Shown here: piece by piece, positions 56,390 to 64,000 of the stretch
How the letters are laid out: every line of letters starts with the position of its first letter
Numbering within the stretch: the first letter of the stretch is position 1
DNA from: DASUHT01 sp038230835
Lineage (GTDB): Bacteria > Actinomycetota > Thermoleophilia > Gaiellales > JAICJC01
Reading direction: 5' to 3'
Assembly: GCA_038230835.1 (NCBI GenBank)
Contig: JBBRMM010000009.1
Location: forward strand, 67,161 to 131,160
Length of the DNA stretch: 64,000 bases
The notes under the pieces: model-generated
The model's database searches: none
What the model was told of the DNA's origin: nothing
Seen by the model: only the letters and a program-made list of their open reading frames with translations
Position numbers and translations under genes: made by a program

Positions 56390-57541
56390 CTAGCCGAGTG
56401 GGCAGTCACCAACCCGGTAGATGGCTGCGCGGTGGGGGTAGATCTGGTAGCGGTAGAGCGTCTCGAGGAGTGTCGCGTAGGCCGGGTCGGCGCCGGTGAG
56501 TCGGGCCGTCTGGCGAGCCGCGCGCAGTCCGAAGCATTCGGCGGCGGACTCGCTGGTGCCGCGTACCAGGTGTCCCACCTCGTGGCCGAACACGACGACG
56601 GCGAAACTGAGTGACCACGCGGGTGCGCCGGTTGGCTCGACCGCGCGGTAACGAAGCGCCATCAGCGGACGGCACACCGAGGGTGAAAGCTGGATGCTCC
56701 AGGTTCCCTGATTGGCGAAGCCGACGACGTGGTCGCCGCGGAAGCGCAGGATGCGCGCCCAGTCGGATGCGGACCAGCAGCGCACCTGGACGGAGTGGCC
56801 GGCGAGGGTCGAGGCCACCGCGCCGAGGTTCGGGTCGATGTGGCTGACGCCCGTCTCGGAGGACAACGTCGGCAGGTCGCGGCTCCACGGCCACTCGTGC
56901 CCGGCGAGGGTGGAGAGGTCGATGACCGCCAGCGCCAGGAGGGCGACCGCGACCACCATGACCGTGGGCAGCGTCCGGCGGTGTGCTCGCACCGGTTGTC
57001 GTTCACCGACAGCCACGTGTTCTGCAGGGACGTGGCGGAGCGTGGTTCTCCGGGGGCAGTAGATACCCAGGCCACTGGTGTGTTCCCAATGTCGGGTGAG
57101 AATGGCTGCCACCACGTCAAATCCGATCCACAGACTGCAGAGTGAGCCGAACACGATCACGGTGAAGACCCACCGACCGGATGCGAGACGCGAGTCTGCG
57201 GTGAGCAGGAACGCGATGGCACCCAGACCGGCGGTCGCGAGCGGCACCAGAGTCGTTGCCACGCCGGGACGAGACACCGCGATCTCCAGCACCTCGCCAA
57301 GGTGCTGGGACGATCGGTGTGGCCCGCCGTATCGACGCATCAGCGTGCCGACTTGGCTGATGGCCAGCAGCGCACCGATGGCGAACGCGCACACCGCCAG
57401 CAGCAGCCCCGCACTGTCGTGTCGCAGATACGTGGCGAGCGCCAGAGACACCACGGCGGGTGCCAGCGCAGCCGTCCATCGCTGTCGGCTCTGCTGTCGT
57501 GCGGACACCCAGCGCGTGGCGGGGGCCGTGTCAGCCGGCAT
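56390..57541 (-). CDS. Membrane-bound HEXXH metallopeptidase-like protein
   Basis: 383 residues. Four membrane helices occupy roughly the first 260 residues, followed by a soluble domain with VVVFGHEVGHLVRGTSESAAECFGLRAA (about 313-340). HEVGH plus the downstream Glu in AAECF fits a zinc peptidase of the gluzincin type. The ATG at 57541 overlaps the end of the gene upstream by 11 bases. The substrate and exact family are unknown. Confidence 0.7.
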   Translation of the reverse strand: MPADTAPATRWVSARQQSRQRWTAALAPAVVSLALATYLRHDSAGLLLAVCAFAIGALLAISQVGTLMRRYGGPHRSSQHLGEVLEIAVSRPGVATTLVPLATAGLGAIAFLLTADSRLASGRWVFTVIVFGSLCSLWIGFDVVAAILTRHWEHTSGLGIYCPRRTTLRHVPAEHVAVGERQPVRAHRRTLPTVMVVAVALLALAVIDLSTLAGHEWPWSRDLPTLSSETGVSHIDPNLGAVASTLAGHSVQVRCWSASDWARILRFRGDHVVGFANQGTWSIQLSPSVCRPLMALRYRAVEPTGAPAWSLSFAVVVFGHEVGHLVRGTSESAAECFGLRAARQTARLTGADPAYATLLETLYRYQIYPHRAAIYRVGDCPLG

Positions 57542-58118
57542 GCGAGCCGCCGGCCGAGTACAGCCGCGCCGGCTGCTTCTTGCTGCCCTCACAGGTCTGA
57601 TAGATCGTTCGCCCGCCGTCTTGGCGTGCATGGCGCATGAACGACATGCGGACGAGCAGCACCTGGCTCAGCATATGTCCATAGAGCAGCGGTGGTACGC
57701 ACGCCCCCGCGTCGAGCACCGCTTGCGAGCCGTGTCCCGCACCGACGACAACGGCGGCGATGGCGCCGGCCGCGAACGTGACCTTCATCGTGATCTCGAC
57801 CACCTGGCCTCCGACGGGCACGACCACTGCCGATGCAGGCAGCGGCGGGATTGCCGCGGCGGAGCGGCGCGTCGCGCCGCGGTACCACAGGTAACCCCAC
57901 ACCCCGCCGGCCACGGCCGCCACCGGCGGGCCGATCAGCGCCAATCCATGCACAAACAGGGGCGCAGCCCCCAGCGACAGCACCAGCGCTACGCCGAAGG
58001 AGAGCCCGAGCGCGGAGCCCAGGTCGCACACGGCCAGTACCTTGGGACGAGCGGGATCCTCGATTCCGCCGACTACCAGGCGGCGCCCTCGCAGGGTGGT
58101 GGCGGGTTGGGATGCCAT
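57531..58118 (-). CDS. Membrane protein of unknown function
   Basis: 195 residues with about five membrane helices and a polar C-terminal region containing QDGGRTIYQTCEGSKKQPAR. No motif is recognised. It is the first gene of a two-gene unit with the HEXXH protein, so both may work together in membrane proteolysis or transport. Confidence 0.65.
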   Translation of the reverse strand: MASQPATTLRGRRLVVGGIEDPARPKVLAVCDLGSALGLSFGVALVLSLGAAPLFVHGLALIGPPVAAVAGGVWGYLWYRGATRRSAAAIPPLPASAVVVPVGGQVVEITMKVTFAAGAIAAVVVGAGHGSQAVLDAGACVPPLLYGHMLSQVLLVRMSFMRHARQDGGRTIYQTCEGSKKQPARLYSAGGSHAG

Positions 58119-58226
58119 CGGTTCCCTATCGGACGAACGGCGCTTCGGCACAAGAGAGCGTGCCGGACGCGCTGCGGGCCTTGTGGCGAGCATCGAACCG
58201 CCGACCAGGCTGCGCGAGCGGCAGTC

Positions 58227-58409
58227 GTGAGGGCCCTAGGGGACGCTGCGATTCTCGTCCAGAAGTCACCACCCGCAACGGTCGCAACCGGCGCGCGGGT
58301 CAGCGGGCACTACGACAACTTCGTGATCACGGTTGTCGGCGTCGCGTCCAGTTCGGCCAACAAGCTACTGCTGCAGATCCTCCACGCCTTCGGCTCCGAG
58401 AAGGTGTGA
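58227..58409 (+). CDS. Possible small protein
   Basis: 60 residues from GTG 58227, with HYDNFVITVVGVASSSANKLLLQILHAF. No ribosome site or promoter is clear. It is the only candidate in the 464 bases between 58118 and 58583, where I otherwise see no gene. Confidence 0.3.
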   Translation: MRALGDAAILVQKSPPATVATGARVSGHYDNFVITVVGVASSSANKLLLQILHAFGSEKV

Positions 58410-58582
58410 TCTCGCCCCGGGGCGATGGTCGCTGATCCGTGCCCATGAGCGTGCGTCGAGACCGAGCTCCAACACCCTGGCCGAGCGCCGTTCGCCGGTG
58501 CCTGCCGGCTAGGCCGGCCTCGATGGCCGCCAATAAACCGGCTCGGTTGTGGAGGCTCGGCGAGGGTGGTAGATTGGCTCCC

Positions 58583-59017
58583 ATGCGGACGGTGCGAGTG
58601 GCCGCGCTAGGTGTGGCGGCGACGATGCTGGTTATGGCCGGCACGGCGTCGGCGGTGACAGTCACCCACGGCGCGTTCCACACCATCGACGGTGGGGTGG
58701 CGTGCGTCTACCGGGCGCGGGGAGACGCTCCGTACGTCGTTTGCCGGAATCGGATGCGCTCGGTCCGCGCATCCTTCGCGGAGTGGTTCGGTGGTGGCCC
58801 AGCGCCACCGCCTGCGCCACCGCCCTCGCCGCCGCTCGGTGTGGGCGTGGTACGCACGGTCGCCGACGGGCATCTCACCCTCAGTTCCAACGTTCGCATG
58901 TGGTGTGCCGTCGGTTACTGGCGTCCCCGCGTCGGGGCGCGGGTTCTGCGTGCAGTGCGGTGCTTCGACAGAACCAAAGGATTCGCAATCGCTGCGCACG
59001 CCTTCCGGCGCTACTAG
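58583..59017 (+). CDS. Small secreted protein
   Basis: 144 residues. A signal peptide (VRVAALGVAATMLVMAGTASA) precedes a mature part with two Cys pairs (VACVYR..VVCRN and MWCAVG..VRCFD) separated by a proline-rich linker. TAGATT (58570-58575) lies 7 bases before the ATG. No family is recognised. Confidence 0.68.
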   Translation: MRTVRVAALGVAATMLVMAGTASAVTVTHGAFHTIDGGVACVYRARGDAPYVVCRNRMRSVRASFAEWFGGGPAPPPAPPPSPPLGVGVVRTVADGHLTLSSNVRMWCAVGYWRPRVGARVLRAVRCFDRTKGFAIAAHAFRRY

Positions 59018-59444
59018 CCGGTAGCGAGTCAAGCTCTCCCGGCCGTGCCCGACCTTGTTGGGCCATATCCATACCGGCGAGTCCGCCTGCGATGTCCGCC
59101 AAGAGCGGTTCGGGTGTGGAGACTCAGTCGCATCTCTGTAGCGGCCGAGCGCCACGCATGCCCCTGTGGAACCTCGGACGGCCGGGCCCAGCCGTCCGAG
59201 GGACAGTCAGGGCGTCCGACTGGGGCGGGAGGGGGATCGCCCTTGATCAGCCGGCACGCTCGGGCGAAGCCTACCCTCGTTGGGCGTAATCCGCCCGTAT
59301 TTCCAGATATTTGCAATCAGTGTTCGAGCCTAGGACACTGGAAGAGTCGCGAGCGGGCGGCTCGTGGGCCCAGGCCCCTTGTGGGGGGAGCCCCCGCCCG
59401 CGGCGCCAGTCGCGGTCGTCAACCACCGCGGTAGAGTGGGGGCT
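59018..59444. other. Intergenic region without a supported gene
   Basis: Open frames here have poor composition and no start signals. The only recognisable site is TAGAGT (59432-59437), the likely -10 of the zinc-ribbon gene at 59445. Confidence 0.5.
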
Positions 59445-59636
59445 GTGGCGAACCTCCCTGTCTCCGTGACATGGGAATGCCCGTCTTGCTTCCTGCGGTG
59501 GGCTGGGGAGCCGGCTCTCACGGAGGACTTGACGTGCCCGTATTGCGGCTGGGTGGAGCCCGCAGGGTCGTTTGCGTGGCAGGTTAGTGGCCGCGTCTGG
59601 AGCGTGCCCTTTGTCAAGGCTGAGAATCGCGAGTAG
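59445..59636 (+). CDS. Small zinc-ribbon protein
   Basis: 63 residues with two Cys pairs, ECPSCFLRW and CPYCGW, 21 residues apart, forming a zinc ribbon. GTG 59445 follows TAGAGT by 7 bases, which supports the start and expression. No partner is known. Confidence 0.6.
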   Translation: MANLPVSVTWECPSCFLRWAGEPALTEDLTCPYCGWVEPAGSFAWQVSGRVWSVPFVKAENRE

Positions 59637-59779
59637 GAGCCGGGCGCCCCGCACGCCCCGGCTCGGCGCCCGACTTCGTGGTCGTCCAGCGCGTTCAAAC
59701 TTTCCTTACAGTTTCTCCCAGGAGCCTCTGGGAGGTTCGGCCTGTCACCGACCGAGGGACGGATCGGAGGGGGCGGGGG

Positions 59780-59971
59780 ATGCGAAGCAGGTTTCGGATC
59801 GAGGTGCGGTTCGCCGACGGCCGCGTTGTCATCACGCGCGACGTCAGACACGCGCGGTGCTTGGTCGACTCGCAAACAACCGCGGCCGAGATCTGGTCGG
59901 TGTGGCCGAACGACCTGGGTGTGGGCACTCGGATCGACCGCGTGGCCCAACGCGGCCGTCTGACCAGGTAG
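59780..59971 (+). CDS. Small protein of unknown function
   Basis: 63 residues, rich in charged residues with alternating pattern (FRIEVRFADGRVVITRDVRHARCLV). GGAGGGGGCGGGGG lies before ATG 59780. The stop runs directly into a 13-base-stem hairpin. No family is recognised. Confidence 0.5.
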   Translation: MRSRFRIEVRFADGRVVITRDVRHARCLVDSQTTAAEIWSVWPNDLGVGTRIDRVAQRGRLTR

Positions 59972-60015
59972 CGCCTGCGCGGGCGAGCGCATTGGACCAC
60001 TCCCCGCGCAGGCGC
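59971..60015. terminator. Hairpin terminator between convergent genes
   Basis: GCGCCTGCGCGGG (59971-59983) pairs perfectly with 60003-60015 around a 19-base loop, starting at the last base of the upstream stop codon and facing the convergent gene ending at 60063. Confidence 0.65.
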
Positions 60016-60062
60016 ACAACCGCGGTCATCCCGACTGCCCTGGCACTCCTGGCCTCGGTTGG

Positions 60063-60359
60063 TCAGGTCGTCGCGTGCTCGCGTGTGGTCACTCGGTGAA
60101 CGTCGAGATACTCGATCGGCGGCATGGAGCCGTCCCCGACGCCCAACTCTTGGCGTGCGGCGCGTACCCGCTCGCCGAATGCCTCAGCTTGCTCCTTCGA
60201 GTCCCATACCTCGATGATTCGGATGGTTCCGTCGGCACCCTTCGCCGCGATGTGGAGTTGGCCTCCATCCGGGGGCGTCTCACGGGTGCCGACCTTATCG
60301 CTCACCCGCTCGTACTGTTCGGGCGTCGCGCCCGTCTCGATGATCCGACAGATCGCCAT
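60063..60359 (-). CDS. Small dimeric alpha+beta barrel-like protein
   Basis: 98 residues. AICRIIETGATPEQYERVSDKV, IRIIEVWDSKEQAEAFGERV and EYLDVHRV follow the beta-alpha-beta pattern of antibiotic-biosynthesis-monooxygenase/dimeric ferredoxin-like barrels. AGGAG lies 7 bases before ATG 60359. Function unknown. Confidence 0.7.
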   Translation of the reverse strand: MAICRIIETGATPEQYERVSDKVGTRETPPDGGQLHIAAKGADGTIRIIEVWDSKEQAEAFGERVRAARQELGVGDGSMPPIEYLDVHRVTTREHATT

Positions 60360-60688
60360 TGGCTGCTCCTCTACTCGGTGGATCCCCGAGTGTAGAACAG
60401 GACGCGACCGCTTCCCTCCTGTCCGCCGTCGCCCGTTCTCGGGACGCGGCGGGACCAGATGCACAAGCCGGATCCCGCGCCGGCGACGTTTTTGATCTCG
60501 GCGGTGGCATGTTGGTGGCACGAGCCAGAAAACCCCCCACGTGGGCTCCATACGCGGATCGGCACTACTAGGCGGGAGACGACGCAGCCATACGCGTTTG
60601 TCGCGGGTTGTCGTCTCTGGGAAAGTGCCGAAGGTGGGAGTGCTACATCCGCATGGATAAGGCGATTGCGTACCGTGTTAGGGCCGCC
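60360..60688. other. Intergenic region next to the mobile element
   Basis: No convincing gene or tRNA. The element boundary (attachment site) should lie in or near this stretch because the element genes begin at 60689, but with one end only visible the site cannot be fixed. Confidence 0.4.
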
Positions 60689-60913
60689 CTAGGACCGGCG
60701 CGAGTGTTTTCTGGTGGTGGGCAGTTTCGCGAACGGGTCGCGCTCCGTGAACACGAGCGCCCCGTCCACCATCGAGACGCGCCGGATCAGGCCGTGGCCG
60801 CGGTGATCCTCGATGACGGATGCGAGGCGCAGTAGCGCGAGCGGACGGCCGAGTTCTCCAACCCACCGATCGAAGATCGCGCCCACCTTCAAGTCTGGTG
60901 GGACGTCACTCAT
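60689..60913 (-). CDS. Small element-encoded protein
   Basis: 74 residues (SDVPPDLKVGAIFDRWVGELGRPLALLRLASVIEDH..). ATG 60913 overlaps the integrase stop by 8 bases, so it is the last gene of the element operon. No family is recognised. Confidence 0.5.
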   Translation of the reverse strand: MSDVPPDLKVGAIFDRWVGELGRPLALLRLASVIEDHRGHGLIRRVSMVDGALVFTERDPFAKLPTTRKHSRRS

Positions 60914-61946
60914 CGGTCGCCTCTTCCTTCGCCGCGGTCGCGGTCGCCCACGCCTCGCGCATCGCAGCTCCCCGCCCACCGATCTCGGCACACCACCCAC
61001 CGTAGACGGCGTACGTGCGCTCGACTGACTGATGACCCATATCGCGGGCGACTTCAGCGATCGGTACGCCGGCCGATAGGGAGAACTTCGCGAAAGTGTG
61101 CCGCAGGTTGTACGGAGCGCGGTAGTCGAGTTCCGCCGCCTCAAGCGCGGTCTTCCATATCTCCCGCCAAAAGTAGACCCGCGAGGCGGGGCGACCCTCG
61201 ATGTGGAACACCCGTCTCGTCGCGAGTGCCCGCGGCATCGACCGGAGCGCAGCCACTCCGCGGCTGGTCAGGTGCACCGTTCGCCATGCCGAGTCCGTCT
61301 TACGCCCAGGCAACTCGACCGTGCCGACATCGAGGTCAACATGGCGCCACTCCAACGCGAGCAACTCGGCGGGCCGCGCTCCGCTGTCGGCAGCGAAGAT
61401 CACGAGCGGCCCCCACCGGCCGCACTCCTCGGCGACCCTCTCCACTTCCACCCACGACTCGAACGGCAGGATGCTCTCTCCGCGGATCGGCTTCGGCGCG
61501 CGAACCTTCCTAGCCGGATCGCTGCGTACCAGGCCAGCATCGACGCCGAACGCATACACGGCCCGGAGCGTCCGCACGATGTCGCGCTTGTACGCCTTGC
61601 CGACCCTGTCCGCCGGGAGACGGGCTAGAAAGCCCTGTAGGGCTTCGGTGGTGATGTCGCCCGCCTGCGCGGCGCCGAATGCCGCCAACGGCCGCACAAG
61701 CCGCCCTTTGGCGCATTTGACGGTCTTCGGCGCCCGGTCGTACTGGGCGAGCCAGCGATCGGATAACTCCCGGAGCGTGATCGGCGCCAGGTAACGGTCA
61801 CCGAGTTCGAGACGGTGCAACTCGTCGTTGAGCAGCCGGCGTGCTTCGCCCTTCGTCCGCACGGTCCTGGTGGACTGTCGCTTGCCGTCCTCATGCCAGC
61901 GGCCACGCCACCCGCTGCCGTTTCGCACCACGCAACCGGCCTGCAT
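60906..61946 (-). CDS. Tyrosine recombinase (phage-type integrase)
   Basis: 346 residues. An N-terminal arm-binding and SAM-like region is followed by the catalytic domain with SGARPAELLALEWRHVD (first Arg), PYNLRHTFAKFSLSAGV (R and H of box II, with the first His replaced by Tyr/Asn) and MGHQSVERTYAVYGG (nucleophile Tyr). It would integrate and excise the element to its right. Its genes run leftward, so the visible end of the element is this one. Confidence 0.93.
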   Translation of the reverse strand: MQAGCVVRNGSGWRGRWHEDGKRQSTRTVRTKGEARRLLNDELHRLELGDRYLAPITLRELSDRWLAQYDRAPKTVKCAKGRLVRPLAAFGAAQAGDITTEALQGFLARLPADRVGKAYKRDIVRTLRAVYAFGVDAGLVRSDPARKVRAPKPIRGESILPFESWVEVERVAEECGRWGPLVIFAADSGARPAELLALEWRHVDLDVGTVELPGRKTDSAWRTVHLTSRGVAALRSMPRALATRRVFHIEGRPASRVYFWREIWKTALEAAELDYRAPYNLRHTFAKFSLSAGVPIAEVARDMGHQSVERTYAVYGGWCAEIGGRGAAMREAWATATAAKEEATDE

Positions 61947-62336
61947 TCAGTCCACCCTCTCATCAAGCGCGGCCTCGTGCTCGAAGCTGCGGCGGAGCGT
62001 TTCGCTGGACACTCGAACGAGTTCTGCCAGGAGGTCATCCGTAGTCTGCGTATCTCCGCGGCTGAACCCGTGGCGGCCGATCAGTCGCGAAGCCTCCTCG
62101 ATGTAGTCGGCAGCCGCAGCATCGTTCCCACCAGCCATGGCCACATCAGCTAGGTGGCGAAGGCGCGGGTCGTCATCAGGTAACGCCAGGATGTCGCGAG
62201 CCGCCGTCTCCAAGGCAACCGCCGATGTCCGGTTCCGCAGGTCATCGGGATACTCGTCAGCCTTCCTCGCCCGCCACTCGGCGGAAGAGTTGCAGTCCAG
62301 CGCGAGTCGCTCGCGGGCTTCTCCTACATGGCTCAT
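61947..62336 (-). CDS. Element protein of unknown function
   Basis: 129 residues, acidic and helical (EARERLALDCNSSAEWRARKADEYPDD..). It ends directly before the integrase start and overlaps the excisionase-like gene by 4 bases. No family is recognised. Confidence 0.6.
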   Translation of the reverse strand: MSHVGEARERLALDCNSSAEWRARKADEYPDDLRNRTSAVALETAARDILALPDDDPRLRHLADVAMAGGNDAAAADYIEEASRLIGRHGFSRGDTQTTDDLLAELVRVSSETLRRSFEHEAALDERVD

Positions 62337-62572
62337 GGTCGCCCTCCTTGGGCTTCCGGCCGCGCTTCCGTAGCGCGCCACTCGGTTGCGGCGACTGTAC
62401 CAGTCTCACCAGCCCGCAGCATCGCGGCCAGGTCGGTCTCTCGAACCCGAAGCCGGCCGCCTGGGAGACGCACGGCAGGGAGATCGCCGCGCTTTACCCA
62501 TCGCAGGACGGTGGCCGGGCTGACATCGAGGTCTTCTGCGACCGCGGCGATGGTTCGGTACGCGGCGCTCAC
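62333..62572 (-). CDS. Excisionase-like HTH protein
   Basis: 79 residues. TIAAVAEDLDVSPATVLRWVKRGDLPAVRLPGGRLRVRETDL is the HTH_17/excisionase type with the wing motif. Xis-like proteins bend attachment sites and control integrase direction; position two genes before the integrase supports this. It overlaps both neighbours by 4 bases. Confidence 0.82.
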   Translation of the reverse strand: MSAAYRTIAAVAEDLDVSPATVLRWVKRGDLPAVRLPGGRLRVRETDLAAMLRAGETGTVAATEWRATEARPEAQGGRP

Positions 62573-62925
62573 GACCGCGTCGCCCGTGCCGATAGGCGCA
62601 GCCCCGGGTCGGGTGGCGCTGTGGCGTCTCCGCGTTTGGCGCGGAGCGCTGCGAGGCGTTCACTGTCGGCCAGTGCCCCCGCTGTACTCCAGATTTCCAC
62701 GTCGCGTTGGGGATCGTCCCGGCCATTGGCGATTCGGCATTCGCCGCGACCGAGCAGCTCGAGGGCTGGCGACCCGTCGCGGCGCTGGACGGCCAGATCG
62801 CAACCGCGATCGTTCCAGTCCGGCACTTCCTTGTCAATGAAGACTCGATGCAAGTCGAAGCCTTCAAGTGAGTGGAAGTGCCCGCCGCACCGGCGGCAGT
62901 GGTTCGTGCACGTGATCGTGCTCAC
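62569..62925 (-). CDS. Element protein with a C2H2-like zinc knuckle
   Basis: 118 residues. The N-terminus carries CRRCGGHFHSLEGFDLHR, a C2H2-like zinc motif; the rest is unknown. It starts with GTG 62925 and overlaps neighbours by 4 bases at both ends. Confidence 0.6.
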   Translation of the reverse strand: MSTITCTNHCRRCGGHFHSLEGFDLHRVFIDKEVPDWNDRGCDLAVQRRDGSPALELLGRGECRIANGRDDPQRDVEIWSTAGALADSERLAALRAKRGDATAPPDPGLRLSARATRS

Positions 62926-63179
62926 GACGCGATCGCCATCCCGAGTTCGGCTTCCACACTCCGCACAGCCGCCATGAACTCGTCGCTGGGGTCGACCAGG
63001 TCTGCCATTTCGTAGAACCGGTCAGCGTCCCCTATGCGAACCGCGAGCACGAGTTGCGCGTCGCCGGGACACGCCCGCGCCACCCGTTCGAGCGCTCCGA
63101 TCAACAGCTTCGGGTCGTACCGCTTGCCGATGATCGGTAGCAGGACGACGTCGGCGGGTTTCACTATGCCACCGCCCAT
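62922..63179 (-). CDS. Small element protein
   Basis: 85 residues (DVVLLPIIGKRYDPKLLIGALERVARACPGDAQ..). It overlaps the zinc-knuckle gene by 4 bases and the SWIM-motif gene by 16. No family is recognised. Confidence 0.5.
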   Translation of the reverse strand: MGGGIVKPADVVLLPIIGKRYDPKLLIGALERVARACPGDAQLVLAVRIGDADRFYEMADLVDPSDEFMAAVRSVEAELGMAIAS

Positions 63180-63499
63180 CCATCGTCATCGAACGCCGTC
63201 TGGTCGCCGGCTTCCGGCTCGAACATGATGGGTTCGGACGGACGCGCGGCCCACGCGATCGCGGCAGCCACGACATGCGCGCACCTCGCGTTCATCGTTC
63301 GCCCTGCGGGGCAGGAGCAACTGGTGCCGCGTCTCCACGTCCGAACGAGGAATGGGCCGGTGCGGGTGAGTACGAGCGCCCAATCGCGACCCGGCGCCGC
63401 AAGGTGGACGCAGCCCTCTTCCACTAACCGGTGGGCCTCCAACTGGATCGCGTCGGCGATGACGGTGTTCGCGGTGGATTCCTCCGGTGACCTACCCAT
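63164..63499 (-). CDS. SWIM-type zinc-finger protein
   Basis: 111 residues. CSCPAG..RCAHVVAAAIAW has the CxCx(n)CxH arrangement of SWIM zinc fingers, which bind DNA or protein. ATG 63499 overlaps the end of the primase fragment by 8 bases, so the genes belong to one operon of the element. Confidence 0.7.
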   Translation of the reverse strand: MGRSPEESTANTVIADAIQLEAHRLVEEGCVHLAAPGRDWALVLTRTGPFLVRTWRRGTSCSCPAGRTMNARCAHVVAAAIAWAARPSEPIMFEPEAGDQTAFDDDGWAVA

Positions 63500-63748
63500 T
63501 TTGCACCGCCGCAACCGGCAGGAGCTTCAAGCCCTTGACCCCACGAGCTGCGGAAGTAGCTTTCGACTCGTAGCCACGCTCCGTCAGCTTCTCCGTCAGG
63601 GTCCTCCGAGCGATCACCTTCTCACCATTAGCCTCGCACCAAGCCGTGCAGGCATCGTGGAGAGCCTTCCCGGACGTCCACCCATCGGGGTCGTCGTGGC
63701 AGCAATCAGCGAGGAACTGCCCGAGGATGTCCTCGGCATCGTGGTAAG
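63492..63748 (-). pseudogene. C-terminal end of a P4/D5-type primase, cut by an insertion sequence
   Basis: The frame stays open from the insertion boundary to the stop at 63492 and reads EDILGQFLADCC..DGWTSGKALHDACTAWC..RTLTEKLTERGYESK, the C-terminal winged-helix region of phage/plasmid primase-helicases. The body of the protein would lie to the right of the insertion sequence. The element may have lost autonomous replication. Confidence 0.7.
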
Positions 63749-64000
63749 TGACAGGACCCCGTTTTCTGGTCCACCTACTGTGAGGGTGCTGGTTGGGTTT
63801 CGGTCCTCCAACGGCGAGCGTATTCGGCTGGGGTTTGGTAGTTGAGGGATTGGTGGGGGCGGTAGTGGTTGTATTCGAGGCGCCAGTCTTCGATGAGCAG
63901 TTGGGCTTCGTGGAGGGTGTTTGAGGATTCCATGTCGAGCAGTTCTCGTCGGAGGTGGCCGTTGAATGATTCGGCGTAGGGATTCTGCCACGGCGCGCCG
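63749..64000 (-). mobile_element. IS3-family insertion sequence, one end
   Basis: From about 63749 (TGACAGGACCCCG..) to the window edge. TG at the tip and the transposase reading toward it fit an IS3-family terminus. The other end and target duplication are outside the window. Confidence 0.65.
63775..64000 (-). CDS. IS3-family transposase, C-terminal part (5' end outside window)
   Basis: The frame reads GAPWQNPYAESFNGHLRREL (the end of the DDE integrase core with the catalytic Glu in AESFNG), then LIEDWRLEYNHYRPHQSLNY and TPAEYARRW before the stop at 63775. This is the rve_3-type tail of IS3-family OrfB. The gene is intact up to the window edge. Confidence 0.9.
   Translation of the reverse strand, partial: GAPWQNPYAESFNGHLRRELLDMESSNTLHEAQLLIEDWRLEYNHYRPHQSLNYQTPAEYARRWRTETQPAPSQ

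Noticed and set aside
59045..59434. 129-codon plus-strand frame
   Set aside because: No start signal, Cys/Arg/Pro-rich random composition, and it runs into the promoter of the zinc-ribbon gene.

Overview
The window is a G+C-rich chromosomal segment of an actinobacterium. Gene order and content fit the class Thermoleophilia (Gaiellales or Solirubrobacterales-like) better than Streptomyces or Mycobacterium, but this is inferred from gene style and no rRNA or marker comparison was possible. Genes are tightly packed, many with 4-base ATGA/GTGA overlaps. More than twenty transcription-unit starts show a TANNNT -10 hexamer only 6-8 bases before the start codon, the layout of leaderless mRNAs. I saw no rRNA, tRNA or CRISPR array by eye.

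Regions. (1) 1-6.4 kb: end of a histidine kinase, then a response regulator/kinase pair, a LolA-like exported protein, an ABC exporter and two small lipoproteins. (2) 6.4-10.3 kb, mostly minus strand: CorA-like channel, tandem GNAT, a small secreted protein, and a pair of fluoride-channel (crcB) genes with a frameshifted DUF190 gene. (3) 10.4-24.2 kb, housekeeping: leuS, comEA, a short comEC, an HTH-CheW fusion regulator divergent from an Rrf2 regulator, holA, rpsT, murJ, lepA, hemW, hrcA. (4) 24.2-27.7 kb: an accessory insert between hrcA and dnaJ carrying a P450, a 190-base terminal-inverted-repeat element, an AT-richer repeat-filled promoter, and an XRE-TPR regulator followed 35 bases later by a 36-codon gene for a signal-peptide-like micropeptide. 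This resembles the receptor/propeptide cassettes of Firmicutes quorum sensing (RRNPP) and is the most likely undescribed system here. (5) 27.7-41.4 kb, housekeeping: dnaJ, prmA, rsmE, mtaB, yqeY, phoH, ybeY, a lipid kinase-phosphatase fusion, a pseudokinase-like membrane protein, cdd, era, deoC, an indole-glycerol-phosphate-synthase-like barrel lacking catalytic residues, a PPi-type phosphofructokinase and a PilZ-like protein. (6) 41.4-60.4 kb, accessory: stress protein, P450 with a membrane protein, several exported proteins, a beta-propeller protein next to a decayed beta-propeller pseudogene, an MT-A70 methyltransferase, a metallopeptidase-like secreted protein, tag, and a membrane HEXXH protein. 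(7) 60.7-64.0 kb: one end of an integrated element (integrase, excisionase-like HTH, small zinc-finger and SWIM proteins, end of a P4-type primase) interrupted by an IS3-type insertion sequence that runs off the window.

The conserved blocks serve translation, protein quality control and envelope assembly. The accessory blocks are regulators, redox enzymes, exported proteins and mobile DNA.
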